NCBI GenBank assembly: GCA_037962975.1
Contig: CM075670.1
Location: 233,328,242 to 233,392,241, forward strand
Reading direction: 5' to 3'
Length of the DNA: 64,000 nt
DNA from: Clitoria ternatea
Lineage: Eukaryota; Streptophyta; Magnoliopsida; Fabales; Fabaceae
The notes under the pieces are model-generated. The model saw only the letters and a list, made by a program, of their open reading frames with translations, had not been told where the DNA came from and did not search any database. The translations under genes and the position numbers were made by a program. Positions 37,317-50,560 of the stretch are shown in pieces. Numbering within the stretch: the stretch's first letter is position 1; each line of letters begins with the position of its first letter.

Positions 37317-37830
37317 GTGATCGCAACCACCATAAACAAACATTCATAATCATAATGGGTGATCGCAACCACCATAACCAAACATTCATAATCATAATGG
37401 GTGATCGCAACCACCATAACCAAACATTCATAATCATTGGTTTCCCGCCTCGCAAGGGGTACTCCCTAAAGCAGCCTCGCAAGGAGCTTTCTCGTGATCG
37501 CAACCACGTTCAATAATCCACATAGGTTTCCCGCCTCGCAAGGGGTACTCCCGCCTCATGATCGCAACCATGGGCATCATAGGTGCTCGCAAGCCCTTTA
37601 TCATATCAATAGATTTTCTCGTGATCGCAACCACGTTCAACAATTCACATAGGTTTCCCGCCTCGCAAGGGGTACTCCCGCCTCATGATCGCAACCATGG
37701 GCATCATAGGCGCTCGCAAGCCCTTTTACCATATCAAATACTAAGTGATCGCAACCACTGGCTCATCATCATATACTGGTCCCCGCAGGGCCTTTCACAT
37801 TTCCCAATCTCGGTGATCGCAACCACCGGT
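37317..37830. repeat. GTGATCGCAACCAC array in LARD-A LTR (left copy)
   Basis: Nine GATCGCAACCA words in about 0.5 kb, first as 41-bp tandem units (37,317-37,440, GTGATCGCAACCACCATAA with spacer), then alternating with CCTCGCAAGG and GCTCGCAAGCCC words. The same array occurs in the right LTR at about 44,833-45,345. Not coding; the translated frames change between units. Confidence 0.88.
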
Positions 37831-38703
37831 ACAATATCACATCATCATCACTCAGGGCTTCACCCTTCGTGGTACCCCGCAAGGTGATTCAATTCTCAAT
37901 AATTATCACAATACCATCATCACTCGGGGATACACCCCTCTTGGCACCCCGCAAGGTGATAAATTCGACAATATAATGCATATCTATGCCATGCTAAGTC
38001 ATAAATATAACAATGCAATAATGCATATGCTCAACAATCTTACAATGATTTCTCACCCTCTCAAATTAGGGTATATTATTTGGCATCTTAATAATCATTC
38101 ATAATCATATTCAAAGCCCCTCAAGGCACATTGTTCATATAAATGGACATCTCAATGGCCACAAGATCATTTCATATAAATGGGCATTTCAATGGCCATA
38201 ACATCATTTCATAAAAAAAAATCTACACATGGATATCAAATGGCACATCAATCATTAGAATATTATTCTACACTTGGAATTATCCAAGACATGTTCATCA
38301 TTCACATATATGGCAATCACACTTATGCCCAACACAATCATGTTCTTTACTTTGCATCTCAACACAATACATTTCTATATTTCTCATCATTTAATGGATC
38401 AATATCCATATTCAACCACAATGGTTTTTACTACAAAATCATCAATAATACGATCATTCTGCACACAAGGGAATTATCCGAAACATTCTTACGTATTCCA
38501 TCATCCTTGGTAACCAAGATTTGTGTTTCTCATTGTATGTATCATGGCATAATCATGTCATCTCAATAATTTAATTATTGTACGACAACACTATATAATT
38601 GTCTTCTTTATATACCCCTTTCATTCCCTCAGGCATCTTATAATATAAGGGAAAGACTTATCACCATTAAAATAAGAAAAGAAAATAAAAATTCCATCAG
38701 GGG

Positions 38704-39232
38704 TCACTCGCTCAAGCGAGACCCTACTCGCTTGGGCGAGAATCACATAGCTCGCTTAGGCGAGCCTCCTCGCGTAGGCGAATATTATCCAGCAGCGTTT
38801 TCACGCCCACTCGCTCGAGCGAGACACACTCTCGCCTGAGCGAGATTAAAGTGGGTCGCTTGAGCGCCCAAAAATTCTTCTTAAGCGAAGAAGTAAGGAG
38901 CATCAGGTCATTATCTCGCTTGAGCGTGTCACTCTCGCTCAAGCGGAATTCTTCCAGTATCCAATTTCATAATCGCTCGCCTGGGCGAGATCCAGCATGC
39001 CCCATCGCTCGCTTAAGCGAATTCCCCACAGAACCAAATTCTCTCACGCTCGCTCAAGCGCGGCCACGCCCGCTTGAGCGAGATTTGCCCAGTGTCTCTC
39101 CTGCTCAATTCATACTCAACTCGCTTGAGCGAGTAACTTACTCGCCTGAGCGAGAATGGGCCAGAGGCCATAATACTGATACAGGGGATTGTCGCTTGGG
39201 CGAGAATCCATCTCGCTTAAGCGAGATTATCA
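38704..39232. repeat. CTCGCTTGAGCGAG palindrome cluster in LARD-A LTR (left copy)
   Basis: About 17 copies of a 14-nt palindrome, CTCGCTTGAGCGAG and variants (CTCGCTCAAGCGAG, CTCGCCTGAGCGAG, CTCGCTTGGGCGAG, CTCGCTTAAGCGAG), spread over 530 bp with unrelated spacers. The right LTR has the same cluster at about 46,221-46,745. Each copy is nearly self-complementary, so single strands could fold. Confidence 0.9.
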
Positions 39233-41143
39233 GTACATGCGCAGAAAACTGGAAATTTCTCAACTCAACATGCCAAAATCTATTCCAAATCAAGCTAACT
39301 CAATTTCATACTCTATATACCTCACAATGGGTATTTAAAACTTGTCCTATATGTTTATACCCAACAATTTCCTTTCTAATCCATTTACCATATTAAAACT
39401 AACTCCTTTTCATTACACATACTATTCTTAATAATCAATACTCTTACATTCACATTTTCTCGATAACTAATTAAAGTTTAACTTATCAACATCACACACA
39501 AAGGTATACATCTCCAAAACAATCATCTCCTATTTTCATATACCATCCTCATAATCAACAAATTGCCTTCCATATTAATTCAATATACATATATACATGG
39601 CAAGACAAGCATGAGTGTAAAACATACAACAATCACTATAAATCTACTCATGCAATTTGAATATATAACTCCTCTCCTACCTTGAGGGAAGAGCCGAAAT
39701 CCAATTGCTCCGATCATTCCGCACCATCACCCGGAACATGATCTACATAACACACATATGCATTCATTTAATCATAAGCCATCACAAGGCTTTCATCATA
39801 ATTTCAACATTTGCTAGCTTATCATAAAACCCAATATCAAGTCCTAGACTTGATAAACACCAATTTATGTGATTGGGTTAGGCTTCGGGAATTCCTTTCC
39901 CAAAACCAAGATTCTCTAGGTCTTAAAACTACCAAAACTCAACAACATCATCATCTCATCCATATATTCTAAATGGTACATGCTATAGTCTAAGACTTTA
40001 TCAACTACTCTTCCAAATAATTGATCCATCACCACACTATGACCTTAATATCAACATTCATTCTTGCACAATTCCTAACAACACTCACCCATGAGCTTCT
40101 TCCTATAAAATTTGACATTACTATACTTATCCATCACTATAAACAACAACTTACACATTAATCATCATAATTAACCATCTTTTATCATTAATATCATTCT
40201 CTATTGCCATAAAACATATTTCCTACTCATATTCTACACATCCTCACTTTATAAAAATTAGGGTTCCATCAAAACCCCATCATCACTACAATTAATCAAT
40301 CCTAATCTTCCCAAAATCCATAATCATCAATTCTAACTACCTTCATGCCTTATTTCCAACATCTCAAGACTAGCAATAATACATTTCATTATTATCAACA
40401 CCAATAGCAATCCTCAATGGCTTCCCCACCTAGGATTTGGTTTCAATATACCATCATCCACCAAAACAACACCCCAATACATACAATAATACCTCTATAA
40501 TTCAAAAACTATTAATAAAAACCTTGGGTGATCAAAATATACCTCCTTCTCCAAACTTAAGCTCCAAAATGAAAATTGAGAGGGAAGGAGGGGAGATGAG
40601 CCAAGCTTTGCCTCCATGAGCCATTCTTGCCTCATAATTCCATTAATTCTCAAACCTTGAATGAAAAATAATTTATGGAGGGAGAGAGAAAGGAAACGGT
40701 TTTGGAGAAGAAGAAGTGGAGAAGGAGAATGAAAAGAAGAGAATAGAAGAAAAGAGAAGAGGCCAACGGAAATATCAAAGAGAGAGGAAAGTTTCATTTT
40801 AAAATCTTAACCTCTCATTAAAACTTTACCGTTTTATAACATACAGGCTCTCGGTTTGGGCTCAATACATATTCTAAAAATTATTCCGAGTATAAATTCA
40901 GAATCCCAATAATTTTATCTACAGCCCTGACCAATGGCATCTCCATCGGAGATACTTGGTCCGACACTCATATTTTATCCGGGTCAGTTTTTAACTCATC
41001 TGACCACCATAATTCATCAACAGTTTTGAAAAGTCTTATTTAAGTCATTTCAAGAATTTTGGGATATTAATTAGCCCGCATGTAGTTATCCAACATTTAT
41101 TTTCCTAATTTATCTTCTTATTTTAAAAATTCGGGGTGTTACA

Positions 41144-43769
41144 ATTCACCCCTCCTAAAAGAATTTCGTCCTCGAAATTCAGTATCGAGTTACACACCAT
41201 AATGCCACATTTAGGGCCGCACCTCAACAAGGTTCAACGATATCATAAAATATCTTTGGATTTATCAAAGTCCATCAAGTCATGATCATCATCATGTCAT
41301 CATTCTCAATATAAATTTTTTATATCAAGTATGTTATATATATATCAATTACAACTCATCCAATAGAGCTCACATGTTCATACTCGGTATGACCAGATAG
41401 GTTCAACACATTCACCATAAGCAGCTACAATCCCTACACCTGCCCGGCCTATGTGTTGTTGCATCCTACATACAGGAAGGCGTCCCAATCCTGTAGTGGT
41501 TACTTCAAACACATAAAGTCGGCGCATATGTGCATGGTGCCACAATGCCTATGGCATGTAAGACCTTATCGAGACCAATACTTCGTATTCCCATGGCTCA
41601 TATTGGTCACGCATATTCAAGCAATACCAGTTCATATAAGACTTGGTGACAATCCTCACCAGTCCACAACTAACATATTCATATCTCATCGTCATTATAT
41701 AGTAAATCTAGCATCCATCATGCCATATCAATCATCAAATTTCAATTATCTTCACCATCAATCAGTGTACCAACCATAAATTTTAAATCATCACAGGGTA
41801 AATACCCCATCCTTGGGTTTCATCCTTCCAAATACATGTTTAAATAGTCCAAAATTCTTATCTCACTTACATATTTATTGACTATAAATCAATTCAATTC
41901 TTAAAAGATTCACCACACTCTTATCAAGTAGGCCTCATAATCAATTAATGAACTTCCACATTAGGCATTCTCCTCATAAATAACAATTAAGGCTCATAAA
42001 TTAAACATATAGCTCATATCATATCACATCACTGTGTGATTTTTATCATCAATACAACACCCTTCAAATAAAATAGGGGTAATGACATGACCATATTTCT
42101 ATTTGTCAACTCATAATCATGCATGTTATCTCCGCATCACACTATCATTCATAGTTAATCCAATAGTCATAATCTCAAGGATACATAATTTTGTCCAAGA
42201 TCACTTCATAAAATCATATACTATAATCAATTTTCAATTTATATCCCAAATTAAACATTATTATTCATCATTCGTCAGGGATTATCTAGCTCCCCTTGTA
42301 GAATTTCTCACATACTATAAAATCATTTTTGGATATAGCTCATAAAGCAACATAAAGCCTAGACCGCTATAGAGGCTATTAAGTTAATTCTCTACAACAA
42401 TTGATCATACAAGATCATACCGATCAATCTAGGTTAGGTCGTTATACCTAGTGAGTCAAAATTAAATCAATCATTCACTCGGTTTGCACACACCAAAACC
42501 GAGACACAACTTCAATCTGACATACATTCAATTTCATATGTAATCACTTATCACATATTCAAATTTCCAATCTAGGAATACAATAAATTTTTTTTTTATC
42601 ATACAACACACATAGGATTCTTGTGTCCAAGGATATAAAAATTCTTCCTTCACCAAGGGCACAACCAATCATTTAAATTCGAGAATACCCACACTAGGGG
42701 GTTTCTTCAATATTATTCATTCAATCAACTCAAACATGAGTTTCATTTCATTCAACAAGAACCCCTTGGCTAAACGCCACAGGCGTAATGCATATAAGAG
42801 ACCTAATCACAATTCATATTTCAAGTGTATTTGCACATCAAGGTCTCAACATATATGGTCTACCACCATATTAATTCCTTTCTCAATATTTTCTATTCAT
42901 GATCAACACATGGCGTAGAAATCATCATCATATTAATTCATTCTTCATATTTCATATTCATCAACTCATCTTTCATATCTCTTATTCATCAATTTCAATA
43001 TTTCATTTCTATGATTAACATTCTATCATGGATTCATCATCAATCAATTTGCATTTCATATATCGACATCAATACACAATAACAATTTATTCGTCATTTG
43101 AAGGTAATAAGGTAAGGTACTTTGGCCGGACTTACACAATACATACAACCATCAGATGTTAAGGAATTTTATTCACTTATATTCAATCACATAATTCATT
43201 CATAATTATCAATGAGCAACTAGGCTCCATCAGTACATCATATAACCTTAATGATAAAAAAAAAAAAGGTATACGCCCAATAGACAGCAACCACATCTTA
43301 TGAATCACAATCTCATAAAAATCTTCATTAAGCATCAGACCCAATTCATCTCTAATGATTCACAATAATTTCTCAATAAGTATTAATGTCTCTATAATTC
43401 ATCCGTAATCCTTAGACCACTAGTTACTCACAAATCCACATAGGGTAATTAATACCCACTCAATATTAATAATGCACAATAATCCTCAATATACAAATAT
43501 GCCCTTAAGATCAATTCATAATTCTTAGCCAATTAGTCATCCATAAATCCATATAGGGCAATCAACACCTCGACATATCATTATCCTCATATCTATACCA
43601 AACAACCATATGTCAATAATGAGCATCCAGCTCCAAAGACCACCATAAACATCTCACTATTGAGCAATCATGCTCCATTCATCCTTAATATCAAATTCTC
43701 ACAAAGCAGCCATGCTCTGGTAATAACCAATAACTCTAATTCAGAGCAAATATGCTCTGATACCACCTT
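41144..43769 (-). other. LARD-A internal domain, non-coding
   Basis: 2.6 kb without an ORF longer than about 110 codons and no gag or pol motif apart from the EFRGRNSF remnant at its 3' end. Polypurine tract: minus TTTTAGGAGGGGTGAA (41,146-41,160) directly before the 3' LTR. A GC-richer block at about 41,440-41,600 is conserved in LARD-B (63,250-63,410). Confidence 0.8.
43754..43765 (-). promoter_or_regulatory. LARD-A primer-binding site
   Basis: Minus strand TGGTATCAGAGC, complement of initiator Met tRNA, four bases from the 5' LTR end. Confidence 0.9.
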
Positions 43770-46700
43770 TGTAACACCCTGATTTTCCAGACTCGAATCC
43801 CGATGTGATCGTCATAATTAATAAAATTGTGAATAAATTTTTCGCGTTACAAAATAATTACCGGAGTCACACCAAAACTCGAATCATAGAAAATCAAAGT
43901 GTACAATTAAATAAACTAAAGCTGGATCGATAAATTAATGGCCCATAGTGGTATACGAAAATAATATAGTTTACAGCGGAAGAATATGTATACCGGGCAA
44001 ACGCCTAGTCCCATATATGACGATATGAGAAAAGGCTAGGCTAGCATGCAATGACATATCATGAGTCTATCAGACGACTATTATCATTCTACAATTAGTC
44101 CTATAAGCATGCTAAGCCTAGGGCATAATCGCGTATATATGAACCTGTATATACGGGAATCTTCTCCCGACTATCTCAACGTTTAAGAGCACCGTCTAGT
44201 CTTAACCTTTCTAATATGCATCAAATCATCTCTTATATTCTCCATATATATATTTATTATCTATCAATTCTGAAAGGATCAATCTATACATGTTCAGATT
44301 CATTAAAACATCTATACTATCGTAAGTAATATATACATTACATAATTTTAATACATAATAATCTACAAACGATGCCGGCCAAGGCACTACCTCTACCACT
44401 ATTACCTTCACTAAGCTTTGATTCAAAATCCGAATTCCTCCCATGACAACCTGCATCACAATGCTAAAAAGGAGACCACATGGGAGAGTGAGTTATACAT
44501 TCAAAATGACGAATAACAAATATTGTGATCATGTGTATATGCATACAAACATCATGTGTGCTTTGCTACAAAATTATTTAATTATTATCCATTCATCATT
44601 TCATTATTATGTTAGGCATACAGACCTCATAACTACAATTTATATCATAAATAAACACAAGCATATACACAGTCACCTATACAGTTACTTTGCCACTTAC
44701 CATTAAGGGCATCCTCAATTATTATCATCATCAATTTATTTATCATTTAGTCAATACATCCTTACATGGGGTTTTTCATCACTCGTGGTCATCCTATTTA
44801 AAAATAAACAATAATTCAATTCTATATCAAAGGGTGATCGTAACCACCATAAAAAAACATTCATAATCATAATGGGTGATCGCAACCACCATAACCAAAC
44901 ATTCATAATCATAATGGGTGATCGCAACCACCATAACCAAACATTCATAATCATTGGTTTCCCGCCTCGCAAGGGGTACTCCCTAAAGCAGCCTCGCAAG
45001 GAGCTTTCTCGTGATCGCAACCACGTTCAATAATCCACATAGGTTTCCCGCCTCGCAAGGGGTACTCCCGCCTCATGATCGCAACCATGGGCATCATAGG
45101 TGCTCGCAAGCCCTTTATCATATCAATAGATTTTCTCGTGATCGCAACCACGTTCAACAATTCACATAGGTTTCCCGCCTCGCAAGGGGTACTCCCGCCT
45201 CATGATCACAACCATGGGCATCATAGGCGCTCGCAAGCCCTTTTACCATATCAAATACCAAGTGATCGCAACCACTGGCTCATCATCATATACTGGTCCC
45301 CGCAGGGCCTTTCACATTTCCCAATCTCGGTGATCGCAACCACCGGTACAGTATCACATCATCATCACTCAGGGCTTCACCCTTCGTGGCACCCCGCAAG
45401 GTGATTCAATTCTCAATAATTATCACAATACCATCATCACTCGGGGATACACCCCTCTTGGCACCCCGCAAGGTGATAAATTCGACAATATAATGCATAT
45501 CTATGCCATGCTAAGTCATAAATATAACAATGCAATAATGCATATGCTCAACAATCTTACAATGATTTCTCACCCTCTCAAATTAGGGTATATTATTTGG
45601 CATCTTAATAATCATTCATAATCATATTCAAAGCCCCTCAAGGCACATTGTTCATATAAATGGACATCTCAATGGCCACAAGATCATTTCATATAAATGG
45701 GCATTTCAATGGCCATAACATCATTTCATAAAAAAAAATCTACACATGGATATCAAATGGCACAGCAATCATTAGAATATTATTCTACACTTGGAATTAT
45801 CCAAGACATGTTCATCATTCACATATATGGCAATCACACTTATGCCCAACACAATCATGTTCTTTACTTTGCATCTCAACACAATACATTTCTATATTTC
45901 TCATCATTTAATGGATCAATATCCATATTCAACCACAATGGTTTTTACTACAAAATCATCAATAATACGATCATTCTGCACACAAGGGAATTATCCGAAA
46001 CATTCTTACGTATTCCATCATCCTTGGTAACCAAGATTTGTGTTTCTCATTGTATGTATCATGGCATAATCATGTCATCTCAATAATTTAATTATTGTAC
46101 GACAACACTATATAATTGTCTTCTTTATATACCCCTTTCATTCCCTTAGGCATCTTATAATATAAGGGAAAGACTTATCACCATTAAAATAAGAAAAGAA
46201 AATAAAAATTCCATCAGGGGTCACTCGCTCAAGCGAGACCCTACTCGCTTGGGCAAGAATCACATAGCTCGCTTAGGCGAGCCTCCTCGCGTAGGCGAAT
46301 ATTATCCAGCAGCGTTTTCACGCCCACTCGCTCGAGCGAGACACACTCTCGCCTGAGCGAGATTAAAGTGGGTCGCTTGAGCGCCCAAAAATTCTTCTTA
46401 AGCGAAGAAGTAAGGAGCATCAGGTCATTATCTCGCTTGAGCGTGTCACTCTCGCTCAAGCGGAATTCTTCCAGTATCCAATTTCATAATCGCTCGCCTG
46501 GGCGAGATCCAGCATGCCCCATCGCTCGCTTAAGCGAATTCCCCACAGAACCAAATTCTCTCACGCTCGCTCAAGCGCGGCCACGCCCGCTTGAGCGAGA
46601 TTTGCCCAGTGTCTCTCCTGCTCAATTCATACTCAACTCGCTTGAGCGAGTAACTTACTCGCCTGAGCGAGAATGGGCCAGAGGCCATAATACTGATACA

Positions 46701-48661
46701 GGGGATTGTCGCTTGGGCGAGAATCCATCTCGCTTAAGCGAGATTATCAGTACATGCGTAGAAAACTGGAAATTTCTCAACTCAACATGCCAAAATCTAT
46801 TCCAAATCAAGCTAACTCAATTTCATACTCTATATACCTCATAATGGGTATTTAAAACTTGTCCTATATGTTTATACCCAACAATTTCCTTTCTAATCCA
46901 TTTACCATATTAAAACTAACTCCTTTTCATTACACATACTATTCTTAATAATCAATACTCTTACATTCACATTTTCTCGATAACTAATTAAAGTTTAACT
47001 TATCAACATCACACACAAAGGTATACATCTCCAAAACAATCATCTCCTATTTTCATATACCATCCTCATAATCAATAAATTGCCTTCCATATTAATTCAA
47101 TATACATATATACATGGCAAGACAAGCATGAGTGTAAAACATACAACAATCACTATAAATCTACTCATGCAATTTGAATATATAACTCCTCTCCTACCTT
47201 GAGGGAAGAGCCGAAATCCAATTGCTCCGATCATTCCGCACCATCACCCGGAACATGATCTACATAACACACATATGCATTCATTTAATCATAAGCCATC
47301 ACAAGGCTTTCATCATAATTTCAACATTTGCTAGCTTATCATAAAACCCAATATCAAGTCCTAGACTTGATAAACACCAATTTATGCGATTGGGTTAGGC
47401 TTCGGGAATTCCTTTCCCAAAACCAAGATTCTCTAGGTCTTAAAACTACCAAAACTCAACAACATCATCATCTCATCCATATATTCTAAATGGTACATGC
47501 TATAGTCTAAGACTTTATCAACTACTCTTCCAAATAATTGATCCATCACCACACTATGACCTTAATATCAACATTCATTCTTGCACAATTCCTAACAACA
47601 CTCACCCATGAGCTTCTTCCTATAAAATTTGACATTACTATACTTATCCATCACTATAAACAACAACTTACACATTAATCATCATAATTAACCATCTTTT
47701 ATCATTAATATCATTCTCTATTGCCATAAAACATATTTCCTACTCATATTCTACACATCCTCACTTTATAAAAATTAGGGTTCCATCAAAACCCCATCAT
47801 CACTACAATTAATCAATCCTAATCTTCCCAAAATCCATAATCATCAATTCTAACTACCTTCATGCCTTATTTCCAACATCTCAAGACTAGCAATAATATA
47901 TTTCATTCATTATCAACACCAATAGCAATCCTCAATGGCTTCCCCACCTAGGATTTGGTTTCAATATACCATCATCCACCAAAACAACACCCCAATACAT
48001 ACAATAATACCTCTATAATTCAAAAACTATTAATAAAAACCTTGGGTGATCAAAATATACCTCCTTCTCCAAACTTAAGCTCCAAAATGAAAATTGAGAA
48101 GGAAGGAGGGGAGATGAGCCAAGCTTTGCCTCCATGAGCCATTCTTGCCTCATAATTCCATTAATTCTCAAACCTTGAATGAAAAATAATTTATGGAGGG
48201 AGAGAGAAAGGAAACGGTTTTGGAGAAGAAGAAGTGGAGAAGGAGAATGAAAAGAAGAGAATAGAAGAAAAGAGAAGAGGCCAACGGAAATATCAAAGAG
48301 AGAGGAAAGTTTCATTTTAAAATCTTAACCTCTCATTAAAACTTTACCGTTTTATAACATACAGGCTCTCGGTTTGGGCTCAATACATATTCTAAAAATT
48401 ATTCCGAGTATAAATTCAGAATCCCAATAATTTTATCTACAGCCCTGACCAATGGCATCTCCATCGGAGATACTTGGTCCGACACTCATATTTTATCCGG
48501 GTCAGTTTTCAACTCATCTGACCACCATAATTCATCAACAGTTTTAAAAAGTCTTATTTAAGTCATTTCAAGAATTTTGGGATATTAATTAGCCCGCATG
48601 TAGTTATCCAACATTTATTTTCCTAATTTATCTTCTTATTTTAAAAATTCGGGGTGTTACA
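43770..48661 (-). repeat. LARD-A 5' LTR (right copy)
   Basis: Second LTR copy, differing from the left by scattered substitutions (for example TGTAACACCCT for CCC at its left end, GATCGTAACC for GATCGCAACC near 44,838, GATCACAACC near 45,207) and a CATT/CATTCATT indel near 47,905. The minus-strand TATAAAA at 48,350-48,356 is the likely promoter. Confidence 0.92.
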
Positions 48662-48732
48662 CACACCACACACACGACCCAAACACCCTTCATCACTCTC
48701 TTTCCAGCAAGTTTCTTTCTCTCTTTTCCCTT

Positions 48733-50560
48733 CTGTTTCACTCGGATTTGAAGCAGGACAGTGAAGGGAACCTCTTTCTTCTCCTCCAGGAACTTCATTG
48801 AGGTAAGGGAGTATATTCTTGAGTGCTCTGTGGGAAAACCGAGTGGAGGACAGATTCAGTGTTATGTGAATTAAATGCTTTAATTATATACATATATATA
48901 TATATTTGTTACTAAATGCTTATAATCAGTTCAGAGTTGTTTGATTAAATGTTATGGTTATTGTTTTATATTTGAATATATGTATAACTAATTGATAAAA
49001 ATATATGCTGGTTGTTGGACTGAGAAGATATTAAAGATCCTGGGTGTTCATGTGAGTTCCAGCAAGGAATTATAAAATAGAAGTCAGATTCAGTGAGTAA
49101 TAAGCTCGGATTTTATGAAAAACCGACCTGAATATTCTGACAGAACATTTTACTCGGAAAAATACATTATTTCCAGTCAGAAAGTTACTTTCATCCTAAT
49201 CCTACTCGGAATCTTATTTTATTTCACTCAAAAAAATGTTTCATCATTCTGTTTCACTCGGAAAACGTATTATTTTTACTCAGAAAACATCTCAGTTTGA
49301 ATTTCACTCGGGACACATCTTATTTCACTCAGAAATTATGTTATTTTCACTCAGAAAACCCATCCAGTGACTTTACTCGAAAAATAATTTATTTTACTCA
49401 ACAAAGAGTTATTTTCACTCGGAAAACTCCTTTTAGTTTAATTTCACTCAGAATATATAGTTAAATTAACTCAGAAAACTCTTATCAACCTGATTCCACT
49501 CGGAATCAGGATTATTTCATTCGGATTTACTTTACTCGAAGGTATTCTAGTCAGCAGAATGATTTTTCACTCGGAAATTATATAAATTTTACTCAGAAAC
49601 CTTTCTGTTCAACACTTTTAACTAGGAAAAATATTTTTAACTTCCCTGAGAAAACTTTTGACCTGATCTCACTCGGATTGATGCTTATTTTATTCAGAAA
49701 CTCACTTCAGCCTGAAATTACTCTGTATCTAAACTCATTTCACCCAGAAAATTTATTTTTCACTCGGAACAGACTTATTTTACTCGGATAATTCAGTTTC
49801 ACTCGGTATTCAACTCATCTCACTCGGCAAACTCAGTTTCTCACTCGGTATTAAACCTAATTTTTCTCAAAAAGTTTGGAAATCAACATTTCTACTCGGA
49901 TATAATTTATTTTTAATCAGAAAAATCATTTCCACTCGGAATCAGACCTGTTTCAGTCAGAAAACAGCTTAGCTTTATTCATGAAACCCTCTTCCAGTGA
50001 TTTAACTCGGTAAACACATTGATTTCACTCAGAAAATATAATTATCTTTTACACAGAACCCTTTTTTAGTAAATTCACCCGGAAACACTCTATTGCTCTC
50101 GGACAGTAGCTTCCCAGTATTATTTCACTCGGAAAACACTTTATTTTACTCAGCAAGCAGTTATTTTACTCGGATTTGCAAATAATGCTACTCAGGGAAC
50201 CATTTTCCTACTGACTTCACACGGATTTATATTTTAATTCACTCAGAAATTTGTTTCACTCAGAATTCAGGATAATTAATTAAGAAAATCATTTTTCAGC
50301 TTCTGTTTCACTTGGAAAAAGTATTAATTTCAGTTAGAAAACTCTACTCAGTTTATTTCACTCGGATTCAAGCTGTTCCAGTCGGAAAACAGCATTCCAA
50401 TTCATTTTCACTCGGACCCAAACTTATTTCACTCGGATAACAGTTTTCCAGTGTCATTTCACTCGGATTTTTAACCAGAACGTTTAGAGAACCCTTCTCA
50501 GTATGATTCCACTCGAAATCATACATATTTCACTCGGATTTGCCCCTGTTTCACTCAGAA
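48733..50560 (-). repeat. TCACTCGG motif array (inverse of the left array)
   Basis: TTTCACTCGGA(AA) and variants (ACTCAGAAA, ACTCGAA) recur every 30-70 bp over 1.8 kb in the right half of the same solo LTR. It is the reverse complement of the array at 34,390-36,000. The two arrays flank the TATA/leader region. Confidence 0.87.

Larger units (their letters stand above)
36253..41143 (-). repeat. LARD-A 3' LTR (left copy)
   Basis: Plus-strand ends TGTAACACCCCG and CGGGGTGTTACA. Contents from left: conserved segment, GTGATCGCAACCAC array (37,317-37,830), two CACCCCGCAAGGTG units (37,850-37,960), palindrome array (38,704-39,232), AT-rich part, GA-rich leader zone (about 40,560-40,800, plus strand) and a TATAAAA on the minus strand near 40,836. 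Confidence 0.92.
36253..48661 (-). mobile_element. LARD-A: complete non-coding LTR retrotransposon
   Basis: 12,409 bp with LTRs 36,253-41,143 (4,891 bp) and 43,770-48,661 (4,892 bp), internal domain 41,144-43,769 (2,626 bp) and a perfect TSD CACAC (36,248-36,252; 48,662-48,666). PBS and polypurine tract show minus-strand orientation, so the right LTR is the 5' LTR. The LTRs differ at only about two dozen positions that I could find by eye, mostly transitions. No gag or pol is encoded, so it fits the large retrotransposon derivative (LARD) class and must be mobilised by a partner. Next to the 3' LTR the minus strand reads ATTTCGAGGACGAAATTC (EFRGRNSF), a signature of gypsy pol 3' ends, hinting at a Tekay/Del-like ancestor. 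Confidence 0.92.

Noticed and set aside
37317..37830. Regularly spaced GTGATCGCAACCAC repeats resembling a CRISPR-like array
   Set aside because: The spacers are themselves repeated, the array is duplicated in the other LTR, and the host is a plant nuclear genome. It is an LTR minisatellite.
38180..38569. 129-codon reading frame occurring twice (also at 45,697-46,086)
   Set aside because: It occurs twice only because it lies in both LTRs of LARD-A. The composition is low-complexity His/Ile/Ser from AT-rich DNA, with no family resemblance.
38851..39396. 181-codon frame over the palindrome cluster
   Set aside because: Arises because the palindromes lack stops in several frames; the copy at 46,368-46,844 ends earlier, so it is not kept as a protein.
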